Origin: an uncultured Prevotellaceae bacterium
Lineage (GTDB): Bacteria > Bacteroidota > Bacteroidia > Bacteroidales > Bacteroidaceae
Length of the DNA stretch: 64,000 nt
Assembly (NCBI GenBank): GCA_902780635.1
Contig: CACZGH010000023.1
Location: 1 to 64,000, forward strand
Direction: 5' to 3'
This document shows positions 50,993-58,620 of the stretch, one piece after another. The position numbers and the translations under genes are program-made. Under the pieces are notes generated by a model that had not been told where the DNA came from, did no database searches, and was given only the letters and a program-made list of their open reading frames with translations. Positions within the stretch are counted from its first letter, which is position 1, and each line of letters opens with the position of its first letter.

Positions 50993-51910
50993 TCAATTTG
51001 GCTGGGACTTAACCATGTAATTGAAGGTCTCCAATCCTTGGGCGGGGAAATGGTACATGTAATTCACCAATTCGGGTTTTTTCTTGAGCACTGCATCCAC
51101 AATCATTGCGATTTGCTCATCACTGAGTTTTTTTAGGTCGAGTCGATAAGAATCAGAGCCATCTTCTACTGTCATTGCCACGCTCTTGTTGAAACTGAGG
51201 GAGACTTGTGCTTCTGTATCATCGACGATGATGCCTTCATTCTGGTCATTGATCAGATAACTGTCAATATAGTAAGCGTACGGCGTGACCACGACACCGT
51301 CAATCAGCACGCCCACCTGGAGGGTCTCACCTTCAAGATCGTTATACTCGTCGATAAAAACTACGTCCTTGTATTTGCCGTCCTTCATTACCCGGCACTT
51401 GAAGTAGTTGTCTTCCGCTTCCAGTATGTCAGCCGTGATGGGTGCGATTTCGATGTCCTCGACACAGGCTTTGGGGATGTAAGCACTCTCAATATCACAC
51501 CAATTGCTAAGGACACATACTTTATAGAACTTGCCTTCCTCACCGAGCACAGGAAAAATTTTGTCTTCGGAAGTTAAAATATCTGTGCTTAATTCGAATC
51601 CCGCTTTGTCGGGCTGGTCAGACCACTGGTAGGCTATCTCGCAAAAGTCACTCTCGCAGTTTGCCTCATCCCATCTCACCAAGGTAGGACTGTTAAAATC
51701 CGCATTCTTATAGAGCCCTTCTTCAGGAGTGGTCACCACTACGAATTTCTGGAATGGCGGAAGGGGCAGCTTGATCACACTTTCTGTATTCGTCGTTGTC
51801 TCAGCCGTTTCAACTTTCTCAACATTTTTCTTTTCACTGCAATTGATTGTCAGCATGGGAATCAGCAATCCCCAGAGCACAATGGATAGTCGGGTCTTAA
51901 ATGTTTTCAT
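50993..51910 (-). CDS. Lipoprotein of unknown function
   Basis: The start at 51910 (MKTFKTRLSIVLWGLLIPML) leads to a lipobox-like PMLTINC with Cys24; an upstream in-frame Met overlaps the promoter. The 305-residue product has a Thr/Glu linker (VEKVETAETTTNTESV) and a mixed domain with FYKVCVLSNWCDIESAYIPK, resembling an SH3-like wall-associated fold, and a C-terminal half with FNKSVAMTVEDGSDSYRLDL. No known family is assigned. It is probably anchored in the envelope. It lies 28 bases before the thioesterase gene and has the shared promoter block. Confidence 0.6.
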   Translation of the reverse strand: MKTFKTRLSIVLWGLLIPMLTINCSEKKNVEKVETAETTTNTESVIKLPLPPFQKFVVVTTPEEGLYKNADFNSPTLVRWDEANCESDFCEIAYQWSDQPDKAGFELSTDILTSEDKIFPVLGEEGKFYKVCVLSNWCDIESAYIPKACVEDIEIAPITADILEAEDNYFKCRVMKDGKYKDVVFIDEYNDLEGETLQVGVLIDGVVVTPYAYYIDSYLINDQNEGIIVDDTEAQVSLSFNKSVAMTVEDGSDSYRLDLKKLSDEQIAMIVDAVLKKKPELVNYMYHFPAQGLETFNYMVKSQPN

Positions 51911-51934
51911 AATAGTTAATAGAATTGTTCCCTG

Positions 51935-51979
51935 CAAATATAGATAAAAAATTGGATTTATAAGCTAGTCGAGATAAAG
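51935..51979 (-). promoter_or_regulatory. Shared extended promoter block, lipoprotein copy
   Basis: On the minus strand: CTTTATC, TCGACTAGCTTATAAATCC, AATTTTTTATC, then -7 box TATATTTG. It aligns with the uxaA and patatin copies over 44-45 bp. The start would be near 51928, giving a leader of about 18 bases. Confidence 0.55.
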
Positions 51980-52038
51980 AAATTACTTTTTTTTGAGTCG
52001 TGCAAAGCCAAGTGCAAAAACAACGGCCCTTCAGCTCC

Positions 52039-52449
52039 CTATGGCTTCTTGATTTCCAAGATACCATCCACCTCATGCTCGACGAACGGACCCTCCTTGC
52101 ATTCCAAGAGAATGCTCGGCTCCAGACACTCCACTCCGTGCCAAGTGTTCTTGGGGATGTTGACCCCATAAATGCCCTCCTCCTGGCAGACAACACAGGT
52201 TTGTGTCACCTCGCCATCATCATTGTAGATGGTCACTCTGACCTTGCCTTTCAGGATGACGAAGGTCTCGTCTTTGGTTGGATGGTGATGCACCGGAATC
52301 AGTGTGCCAGGTTCCAATGCATTAAGGAAACGGTGGCATTTGTCCTCAAGGCTCTTGTGAAAGTTGTAATTCATCCGCAGCCTTGGTGATTTCCTTGCCT
52401 CGTCCGCCACTTTCTTGATCAGTTTTTCGTCTATGATTTCCATATTCAT
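52039..52449 (-). CDS. WbuC-family cupin protein
   Basis: A 136-residue cytoplasmic cupin. The N-terminal part (LIKKVADEARKSPRLRMNYN) and the metal-site segment IPVHHHPTKDETFVILKGKV, with IPKNTWHGVECLEPSILLEC further on, are characteristic of WbuC proteins. These occur in some O-antigen clusters, but their reaction is not settled. Here it stands alone, without polysaccharide-synthesis neighbours. Its upstream region is the 66-bp repeat array, so array-derived regulation is possible. The start may be Met1 or Met3. Confidence 0.85.
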   Translation of the reverse strand: MNMEIIDEKLIKKVADEARKSPRLRMNYNFHKSLEDKCHRFLNALEPGTLIPVHHHPTKDETFVILKGKVRVTIYNDDGEVTQTCVVCQEEGIYGVNIPKNTWHGVECLEPSILLECKEGPFVEHEVDGILEIKKP

Positions 52450-52480
52450 ATACGTTTATTTTTATGTTTTGTCTTACGTT

Positions 52481-52900
52481 TTATACCTTTGTCCTCCATC
52501 ACCCCCGTCCGTTCCGTATGCTGCTATATCATAGCAGCCATTGTCTTATACCTCTGTCCTCCATCACCCCCCGTCCGTTCCGTATGCTGCTATATCATAG
52601 CAGCCATTGTCTTATACCTTTGTCCTACCTCACCCCACCACCGTTCCGTATGCTGCTATATCATAGCAGCCATAGTTTTATACCTTTGTCCTACCTCACC
52701 CCCCGTCCGTTCCGTATGCTGCTATATCATAGCAGCCATTGTCTTATACCTTTGTCCTACCTCATCCCCCGTCCGTTCCGTATGCTGCTATATCATAGCA
52801 GCCATTGTCTTATACCTTTGCCCTACCTCACCCCCCGTCCGTTCCGTATGCTGCTATATCATAGCAGCCATTGTTTTTATGCTTTGTCCTCCATCACCCC
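52481..52900. repeat. 66-bp tandem repeat array with a perfectly conserved palindrome
   Basis: Six full units and two partial ends fill the divergent wbuC/DUF418 spacer. The core CGTATGCTGCTATATCATAG starts at 52515, 52581, 52647, 52713, 52779 and 52845, a period of exactly 66. Each unit contains GCTGCTAT-ATC-ATAGCAGC, an 8-bp stem with a 3-base loop. About 32 bases around the palindrome (CCGTTCC to AGCAGCCAT) are identical in all six, while changes are confined to the rest, which contains TACCTTTG in most units and a C-rich tract. Two plus-strand frames remain open across the array only because 66 is a multiple of three; no credible coding signal is seen. The rest of the 738-base spacer (52901-53160) is A/T-rich and shows nothing further. 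Confidence 0.9.
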
Positions 52901-53161
52901 ACAACAATATACTGTATTGTGCTTATTTTTAGGTATTTATAATATACTGTTCGCATATGAAGTGGTTGAAAATGTCTTTTGATTTAACAAAAATACTAAA
53001 AAAAATCTAGTTGCAATGGGGTTGATCTTGTTTTTTTCTCTATTGCGCCCCAAATATGAGTTATGTTTGAATATTACTTACGTACGCTATGCATGTAGTA
53101 AAATGGTTTACATGTCAGAACAAATCATGTCTCCTTTTGCCATATTTCGGACAAAAGTATG

Positions 53162-53169
53162 TATTTTTG
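53162..53169 (+). promoter_or_regulatory. -7 promoter box for the DUF418 gene
   Basis: TATTTTTG matches TAnnTTTG, with TTTG 22 bases upstream (53136-53139). The start would be near 53176, about 12 bases before the 53188 ATG, which supports that start codon over upstream in-frame Mets. Confidence 0.6.
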
Positions 53170-53187
53170 CAAAATAAGGCATTACCC

Positions 53188-54405
53188 ATGAATTCATTTG
53201 AAAATCAAACCATTAAAGGACCTACCGCTGAACGCGAGCGTTATATCATACTTGATGCCCTGCGTGGAATGGCCTTGTTGGGTATTGCCATGGCCAATTT
53301 TCCTGAGTTTGCGCTCTGGACCTTTCTCTCGCCAGAGGAGCAGGCCGCCATGCCTACGGCTGGTGTTGATGAGGTGGTGAAATACCTGCAATACTTGTTG
53401 ATTGACGGCAAGTTCTACTCCATCTTCTCTATGCTGTTCGGCATTGGATTCTCTCTGATTCTTGCCCGCCACAGCGTATCGCTTTTCTTGAGGCGTATGG
53501 TGATTCTCGCTGTGATAGGATTATGCCATATGATGTTCCTCTGGAGCGGTGACATCCTGTTCTTATATGCCGTTGGTGGTATGCTGCTGCTATTGTTCAT
53601 CAAATTGAGCGACAAGGCTTTGCTTTGCGTTGCCACCATCCTGATCTTCATTCCTGTCGGTCTGGATGCCCTCATAGAATTCTGTGGGATAGATTTCGTT
53701 GTTCCTTTCTACAATGCCTGGTGGGCGAAAGCTGCCGAGCAGGGCATTACGGAGGAGAACTTTGCCTCATGGCTCCGCGATGCAGACAGCTATCCACAGA
53801 TGTTTGCTTTTCTGTTGCAGGGAGCATACGAGCGGATGTGGGAGTTTGTCAGCGGCCATCGCTTGCCAAAAGTGGTGGGCTTGTTCATTCTCGGCCATCT
53901 GATAGGGAAGCACCGTTTCTATGCGCGGCTCGATTCGTTGCCGTTGAAGCGATTCTTTTGCTGGACCCTTGCGTTGGGCCTCCCCACTTCTCTCATCTAT
54001 GCATGGAGCGCAGTTAGGGGCAACCCATGGGGCCTGACCTGCTATTCTATGCTTTATGCGGTGAGTGTCATTCCTTTGACCTTTGCCTATATCTCTGGCC
54101 TTTGTCTGCTATACTGCCGCTATGCAAAGAAGATGATGCCTGCCCTTAAACTTTTTGCCGCATCGGGGCGTATGGCTTTGACCAACTATATCTCACAGTC
54201 GTTGATGGGCATGTTGCTGTTCTATGGCATCGGAATGGGGTGGGGCACGTCAGTAGGACTTGTCACTATCGAGTTCATAGCCATAGGTGCTTTTTTCCTG
54301 TCCGTATTGTTTAGCAAACTATGGCTCCGCTATTTCCTATTCGGACCTCTCGAATGGATTTGGCGCATCCTGACTTACGGCCGTTTTTTCAAGATGTTGA
54401 GGTGA
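53188..54405 (+). CDS. DUF418 domain-containing membrane protein
   Basis: A 405-residue polytopic inner-membrane protein. ERYIILDALRGMALLGIAMA at the N-terminus is the DUF418 opening, in the broader acyltransferase-3-like group. Hydrophobic helices follow (SIFSMLFGIGFSLILARHSV, ILFLYAVGGMLLLLFI), and the C-terminal DUF418 motif includes GRMALTNYISQSLMGMLLFY and YFLFGPLEWIWRILTYGRF. Its function is unknown; transport or membrane-modification roles have been proposed for relatives. The start at 53188 is supported by the promoter just upstream. It is divergent from wbuC and convergent with hsdR. Confidence 0.88.
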   Translation: MNSFENQTIKGPTAERERYIILDALRGMALLGIAMANFPEFALWTFLSPEEQAAMPTAGVDEVVKYLQYLLIDGKFYSIFSMLFGIGFSLILARHSVSLFLRRMVILAVIGLCHMMFLWSGDILFLYAVGGMLLLLFIKLSDKALLCVATILIFIPVGLDALIEFCGIDFVVPFYNAWWAKAAEQGITEENFASWLRDADSYPQMFAFLLQGAYERMWEFVSGHRLPKVVGLFILGHLIGKHRFYARLDSLPLKRFFCWTLALGLPTSLIYAWSAVRGNPWGLTCYSMLYAVSVIPLTFAYISGLCLLYCRYAKKMMPALKLFAASGRMALTNYISQSLMGMLLFYGIGMGWGTSVGLVTIEFIAIGAFFLSVLFSKLWLRYFLFGPLEWIWRILTYGRFFKMLR

Positions 54406-54474
54406 CGCATTGCTATCAATGTGGCCCATATAAATATGACTGACTATTGTTTTATTTGTTGGGTTAGCAAAGTT

Positions 54475-56910
54475 CTAAGCTCGATACAATCTCCGTTGCA
54501 ACTCAAAGTAATGAGCTCGTATATCGGCCACAGACATTTGCAATCTTTCCTTGGCATCACTCATGGAGTTAAACTTGATGGAGATATAGGTTTTCAAGTT
54601 GTCTGAACCAAGCTCTTTGAAGCCGTTGTTGACATAGTATTGCAGGATAAGGTTGTCGAAATCTCGTTGCTCCTTGTTTAAAGCATCTACATACTGTTTC
54701 TTCACAAGTTCTACTCGCTTTGCCCTCTCGATAGGTGTCGAGTTATAAGCGATGTATTCAAGCACATCGAGCAAGTCGCATTTCTGCATTTTTAGCATGT
54801 TTTTCAAGAGATTCAGTTTGTCCTCTGCAAAACCTGCCTCATCCAGTGTTGTCAGCAGTTGCTCACGGGTTTCTGGGTTAGACCATTTTTCTCTGAGGTC
54901 ATCCGCGCCAGAGAAGAAATCAGGTATTCTGCCAAAGAGCTTCTTGACATATTCATCAAGGCTGATGAACTCGTCACCAAAAAATATCTTCTGCTCCCAT
55001 GTCGTTTCAAGAGACAACCTTCTTCCTGTAGACAACTTAATGTCTATCAGATTTGTTTTCGGGCCTTCACAGGTACACGGGAGATGTCCGCATATTGGAC
55101 ATGGTTCTGGTTCGCTGGCGGTATCGGGATTATCGTCTGGAATTACATAAGGCCTATTTTTCTTGCAAGAGCAAGGCCAGTTGCCACATATAGGGCAGTA
55201 TGTGTCACCATCCCAATCGGGGTCTTTGAACATTTCGCTTGCCCCAACAAAGTCATAGATAGTGAAATAATATTTCTTGTCAAACAAACGTGTGCCACGG
55301 CCTATGATTTGCTTAAACTCCACGATATTCCGGACAGGTCGCATCAATACGATGTTGCGCACATTGCGAGCATCAACACCAGTACTCAACTTATATGAGG
55401 TTGTCAGGACAGTGGGCAACAACTTTTCGTTGTCCTGGAAGGCTCTTAAAGTTGCTTCTCCCACTTCGCCATCATCGGCAGTCACTCGCTCACAATAGTT
55501 GCTGGCAGGGCGCTTTTTGTGTTTGTTGACCATGTCACGCACGATCATGGCATGCTTCTGAGTGGCACAGAAGATGATTGTCTTTTCGTCAGGATCAATC
55601 TTGTTGAGAAACTCTTGCACACGATGCTCATCACGCTCCTTAATCTGGATTCTGCCATTATAGAAATCCGACTCTGTATAGATCTTTTCCGGGTCTATTT
55701 CTCCACTTTTCACGATGTCGCCTACTGCAAACTGATAGTCATCAATATTGCTAGTAGAGATGTCAACACGGAAAGGAACAAGGAAACCATCCTCGATACC
55801 TTGTTTCAGCGAGTATGTGTAAACAGGCTCTCCGAAGTAGGCATAGGTATTGGCATTGTCCTTTCTTCTTGGTGTGGCGGTCATACCGAGTTGATAAGCG
55901 CTGTCAAAGTATTCCATCAATTTTCTCCACTCGCTTTCATCATTGGCTCCACCACGATGGCATTCGTCAATGATGATGAAGTCGAAGAAGTTGCGCTCAT
56001 ATTGCATATAGTAAGGCTGGTCGTTTGAGCCTTCTACCAACTTGATACCCTGCTCCTCTGCCTTTTGCGCATTGGGAGAAGTCATCATCGTCTGGAAAAT
56101 GGTGAAATAAAGATTGCGGGCTGTGGGAACTTTGTAATTGTTCTTCCTCAATTCCTTGGGCGTGATACGGCACATGGCGTCTTCGGGGAACTGGTCGAAG
56201 TCGTTAATTGCTTGATTGGCAAGGATGTTTCTGTCAGCGATAAACAGGATTCTTGGAGCGCGGTCAACGCCCTTTGTGCACCACTTCGTCTGTGTCAGTT
56301 TCCAGCATATTTGGAAAGCGGTATAGGTCTTTCCAGTACCTGTTGCCATAGTCAGCAAGATGCGGTTTTTCTGCTTTGCCACCGCTTCAAGCACATTCTT
56401 GATGGCTATTTCCTGATAGTAGCGAGGCTGACGGCCACCACTGCGATTGAGCGCGCAAAGATTGAACTTATCTCGCCAAGGGTTCTGTTCAGGGAAGGTC
56501 ATCTTCCACAAGTCCTGTGGCGAAGGGAATTTGTCTATATCATATTCCTTGCTGGGGATGATGTATTCCCCTTTGCTATTCTTGATACCCATGTCGATGA
56601 ACCATATTTCATCGCCATTGGTGCTATAGGTGTAGCGAATCCTCAGAGCATCGGCATAGAGTTTGGCTTGTCCCACACCTTCAGAAACGTCTTTCTCGTC
56701 GCTTTTGGCCTCTATCACGGCAAGTTTTATTCCCTTGTATTCAAGGATATAGTCTGCCTTCTTGGGGTTCTTATTCCCTGTGGTTGTGATACGTCCAGGC
56801 GCAATGTAGGCACTCTGCTCCACAAGAATCTTACTTCCTGGAGCAATACCCCAGCCAGCATCCCTTAGCTTAGGGTCTATCTTGTTAAACCGTGTCTGAG
56901 CTTCGTTCAT
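54475..56910 (-). CDS. hsdR: Type I restriction endonuclease subunit R (HsdR)
   Basis: An 811-residue motor/nuclease subunit. The N-terminal nuclease shows Asp53 and Glu67-x-Lys69 (VIEAKS) of the PD-(D/E)xK site. Walker A is ATGTGKT (189-195), DECH 315-318, motif III TATPRR, and motif VI QIIGRGTRLF. The length and C-terminal EcoEI_R_C-like part place it in the shorter R-subunit class. After the helicase it has two tandem CPICG-x3-CxC sites (Cys572/575/580/582 and Cys604/607/612/614), likely zinc-binding, in an insertion. It cuts unmethylated DNA at sites defined by HsdS. It is separated from hsdS by a toxin-antitoxin pair. Confidence 0.92.
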   Translation of the reverse strand: MNEAQTRFNKIDPKLRDAGWGIAPGSKILVEQSAYIAPGRITTTGNKNPKKADYILEYKGIKLAVIEAKSDEKDVSEGVGQAKLYADALRIRYTYSTNGDEIWFIDMGIKNSKGEYIIPSKEYDIDKFPSPQDLWKMTFPEQNPWRDKFNLCALNRSGGRQPRYYQEIAIKNVLEAVAKQKNRILLTMATGTGKTYTAFQICWKLTQTKWCTKGVDRAPRILFIADRNILANQAINDFDQFPEDAMCRITPKELRKNNYKVPTARNLYFTIFQTMMTSPNAQKAEEQGIKLVEGSNDQPYYMQYERNFFDFIIIDECHRGGANDESEWRKLMEYFDSAYQLGMTATPRRKDNANTYAYFGEPVYTYSLKQGIEDGFLVPFRVDISTSNIDDYQFAVGDIVKSGEIDPEKIYTESDFYNGRIQIKERDEHRVQEFLNKIDPDEKTIIFCATQKHAMIVRDMVNKHKKRPASNYCERVTADDGEVGEATLRAFQDNEKLLPTVLTTSYKLSTGVDARNVRNIVLMRPVRNIVEFKQIIGRGTRLFDKKYYFTIYDFVGASEMFKDPDWDGDTYCPICGNWPCSCKKNRPYVIPDDNPDTASEPEPCPICGHLPCTCEGPKTNLIDIKLSTGRRLSLETTWEQKIFFGDEFISLDEYVKKLFGRIPDFFSGADDLREKWSNPETREQLLTTLDEAGFAEDKLNLLKNMLKMQKCDLLDVLEYIAYNSTPIERAKRVELVKKQYVDALNKEQRDFDNLILQYYVNNGFKELGSDNLKTYISIKFNSMSDAKERLQMSVADIRAHYFELQRRLYRA

Positions 56911-56959
56911 ATATCTTAAGTTTTTCAGTATTTTATTTTGCAGTTTCAGTTTTTATCCT

Positions 56960-56991
56960 TATTTTTGCATGAAAATATGATAATCGATTAT
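56960..56991 (+). promoter_or_regulatory. Promoter and operator-like palindrome of the toxin-antitoxin pair
   Basis: TATTTTTG (56960-56967) is a TAnnTTTG -7 box; transcription would start near 56974. The perfect 12-bp palindrome ATAATCGATTAT (56980-56991) lies between the start point and the 56994 ATG. That position suits repression by the antitoxin or the toxin-antitoxin complex, as in YefM-YoeB systems. Confidence 0.6.
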
Positions 56992-56993
56992 TT

Positions 56994-57233
56994 ATGACAT
57001 CACTACAAATGCAACTTAATGCCGAACTGTTTGGAGCTCTCAAAATCATTTCGGAAGACGAGGGCCTAATGAAAAAAGCCGTTAGGTCGCTCAAACGCAT
57101 TGCCTCACAGAAACAGGCTAAGGACGCTGATGTCATGTCTTTAGCAGAGCTGGAGGACATTGTTAGCCAAGGAGAAAAGGATATTGCAGAAGGCAACTTC
57201 CAACCCGTAGCTATTGACGACTTATGGAAGTAG
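56994..57233 (+). CDS. Antitoxin of a YoeB-type toxin-antitoxin pair
   Basis: A 79-residue protein. It begins MTSLQMQLNAELFGALKIIS, a helix-rich N-terminus, and ends ADVMSLAELEDIVSQGEKDI...DDLWK, an acidic C-terminal tail as expected for the toxin-binding part. It is not an obvious PHD/YefM sequence, so the antitoxin class is uncertain; the call rests on coupling to the toxin, whose ATG lies 10 bases before this stop codon. It would neutralise the toxin and repress the shared promoter. Confidence 0.7.
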   Translation: MTSLQMQLNAELFGALKIISEDEGLMKKAVRSLKRIASQKQAKDADVMSLAELEDIVSQGEKDIAEGNFQPVAIDDLWK

Positions 57234-57490
57234 TTCTTCTCAAGAAAGCCCAAAAAGACCGTGACTACTGGAAGCAGACAGGTAATGATAAAATTATGAA
57301 ACGCATTACCGCTCTGCTCAAGGATATTGAGTTGCATCCGTTCACAGGTCTTGGCAAGCCCGAGCCTCTGAAAGGCAATCTTCAGGGCAAATGGAGTCGC
57401 CGCATTACTGATGAGCACCGCATGGTCTACTCCATCAGCAGTGGACGTATATATGTCTATGTATTCTCGATGAAAGGCCATTATTTTTGA
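57224..57490 (+). CDS. YoeB/Txe-family mRNA interferase toxin
   Basis: An 88-residue RelE-superfamily toxin that resembles YoeB through its whole length. KPEPLKGNLQGKWSRRITDE, followed by HRMVY, and the C-terminal KGHYF are diagnostic. Catalytic positions corresponding to E. coli YoeB Glu46, Arg65, His83 and Tyr84 are Glu47, Arg66, His86 and Tyr87, so the toxin looks intact. YoeB binds the ribosome and cleaves mRNA at the A site. The start overlaps the antitoxin gene by 10 bases. The gene converges with hsdS, with 8 bases between stops. Confidence 0.92.
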   Translation: MEVVLLKKAQKDRDYWKQTGNDKIMKRITALLKDIELHPFTGLGKPEPLKGNLQGKWSRRITDEHRMVYSISSGRIYVYVFSMKGHYF

Positions 57491-57498
57491 TTCTCTGC

Positions 57499-58620
57499 TT
57501 ATTCAAATACTTGTCGTAATATGGCTTGTTTCAATGCGACACACTCTTGAGAAATCTTATCGTAGTTGGCTTGGAGGCGGTCAACCTTGGGTTTGAGAGC
57601 GTCAAGGGTGGTGACGATAGATTGTTGCTCTTGTATTGATGGATAAGAAATAATAATATTTCTCAAATCCTTTATATTTAACTGTTTCAGAGTAGAACCT
57701 GTTGTCTTCTCTGCGAATACTGATTGCATAGCAGGAGATAACATCTCATAGAATATGAAATCTCTGCAAATTGTATCTTTAAAGTACAAAGGTACTATAC
57801 CCCTGTTAACATTGCACCCTTTCAATTCTATAGTTGCTAGTCCAACTATTCCTGTTGTTCCTCGAACACCAAGCAATATTTCATCACCTCGAAGAATTGT
57901 TCGTTTATATGATGAAGATATAGATTGGGTTGTACATTTTAGATTGTCTACCGTAATATATTTCTTATTCAAATCTACTGGTCGTACTACAGGTATTCCT
58001 CCTTCAACATGATCACCTTGCTGAACAATTCCATAAGATATAGGGCAATTTGAATGAACAATATCTTTTAAATCGTTCTCCTCCCATCCCTCTTTTGGTT
58101 CGAACATTTCTTTGAGTGATGCTTGAAAGAGGACTTTGGCTTCATTGAGGGCCTTTTCTGCATTAACCTTCATCGCATCTATCTTAGCAAAAGCAGAGTC
58201 AAGAAATTCAACGATGGATTGCTGCTCGGAGAGAGGGGGGACAGGGATATACTTTTCTTTTAGCAATTTATAATGCCTTGCATAACCTAAATCTCTCAAT
58301 TTAATTGATTTCAGAGCATAATAGAAATATTTAGGGATTATATCATTTTTAGTGCTTAAAATATGAGTTCCATCGGCGCCAACTACGAAATTAAAATCAA
58401 TGTATTTAATGTTCTTTGTGTGATCACCAAATATAACAACAGGGTCTTGGTGGTTATATACTATACTATCATCATCCCAATAGCCACTAATTAATTCAGC
58501 CTCTTGAGATACAATAGGGTACTTCCCTTCTTTTTTATAATCTTTCGATTTTACTTGAACTTGTTTTGACACTTTTACCAAACATGATTCAAATATCCTA
58601 TACTCCCACCCTTCTTTCAT
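57499..58620 (-). CDS. hsdS: Type I restriction specificity subunit (HsdS)
   Basis: A 373-residue protein with the two-fold HsdS plan: target-recognition domain 1 (from MKEGWEYRIFESCLVKVS), a first conserved helix (PPLSEQQSIVEFLDSAFAKI), domain 2 (from KEGWEENDLKDIVHSNCP), and a second helix (SIQEQQSIVTTLDALKPKVD). The two halves repeat the KEGWE start and the EQQSIV helix. The domains determine the bipartite DNA sequence recognised by the methylase and nuclease. It overlaps hsdM by 4 bases (ATGA). Confidence 0.92.
   Translation of the reverse strand: MKEGWEYRIFESCLVKVSKQVQVKSKDYKKEGKYPIVSQEAELISGYWDDDSIVYNHQDPVVIFGDHTKNIKYIDFNFVVGADGTHILSTKNDIIPKYFYYALKSIKLRDLGYARHYKLLKEKYIPVPPLSEQQSIVEFLDSAFAKIDAMKVNAEKALNEAKVLFQASLKEMFEPKEGWEENDLKDIVHSNCPISYGIVQQGDHVEGGIPVVRPVDLNKKYITVDNLKCTTQSISSSYKRTILRGDEILLGVRGTTGIVGLATIELKGCNVNRGIVPLYFKDTICRDFIFYEMLSPAMQSVFAEKTTGSTLKQLNIKDLRNIIISYPSIQEQQSIVTTLDALKPKVDRLQANYDKISQECVALKQAILRQVFE

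Noticed and set aside
52481-52900. CRISPR array
   Set aside because: The would-be spacers are copies of one another, and no cas genes are nearby.
52464-52982. Long plus-strand frame across the 66-bp array, apparently coding a 22-residue repeat protein
   Set aside because: Two frames are open only because the period is a multiple of three. The start has no promoter or ribosome site, and the conserved part is the DNA palindrome rather than one peptide frame.
57499-58620. Phase-variable, invertible hsdS
   Set aside because: No second partial hsdS and no inverted repeats around the recognition domains are visible in the locus.
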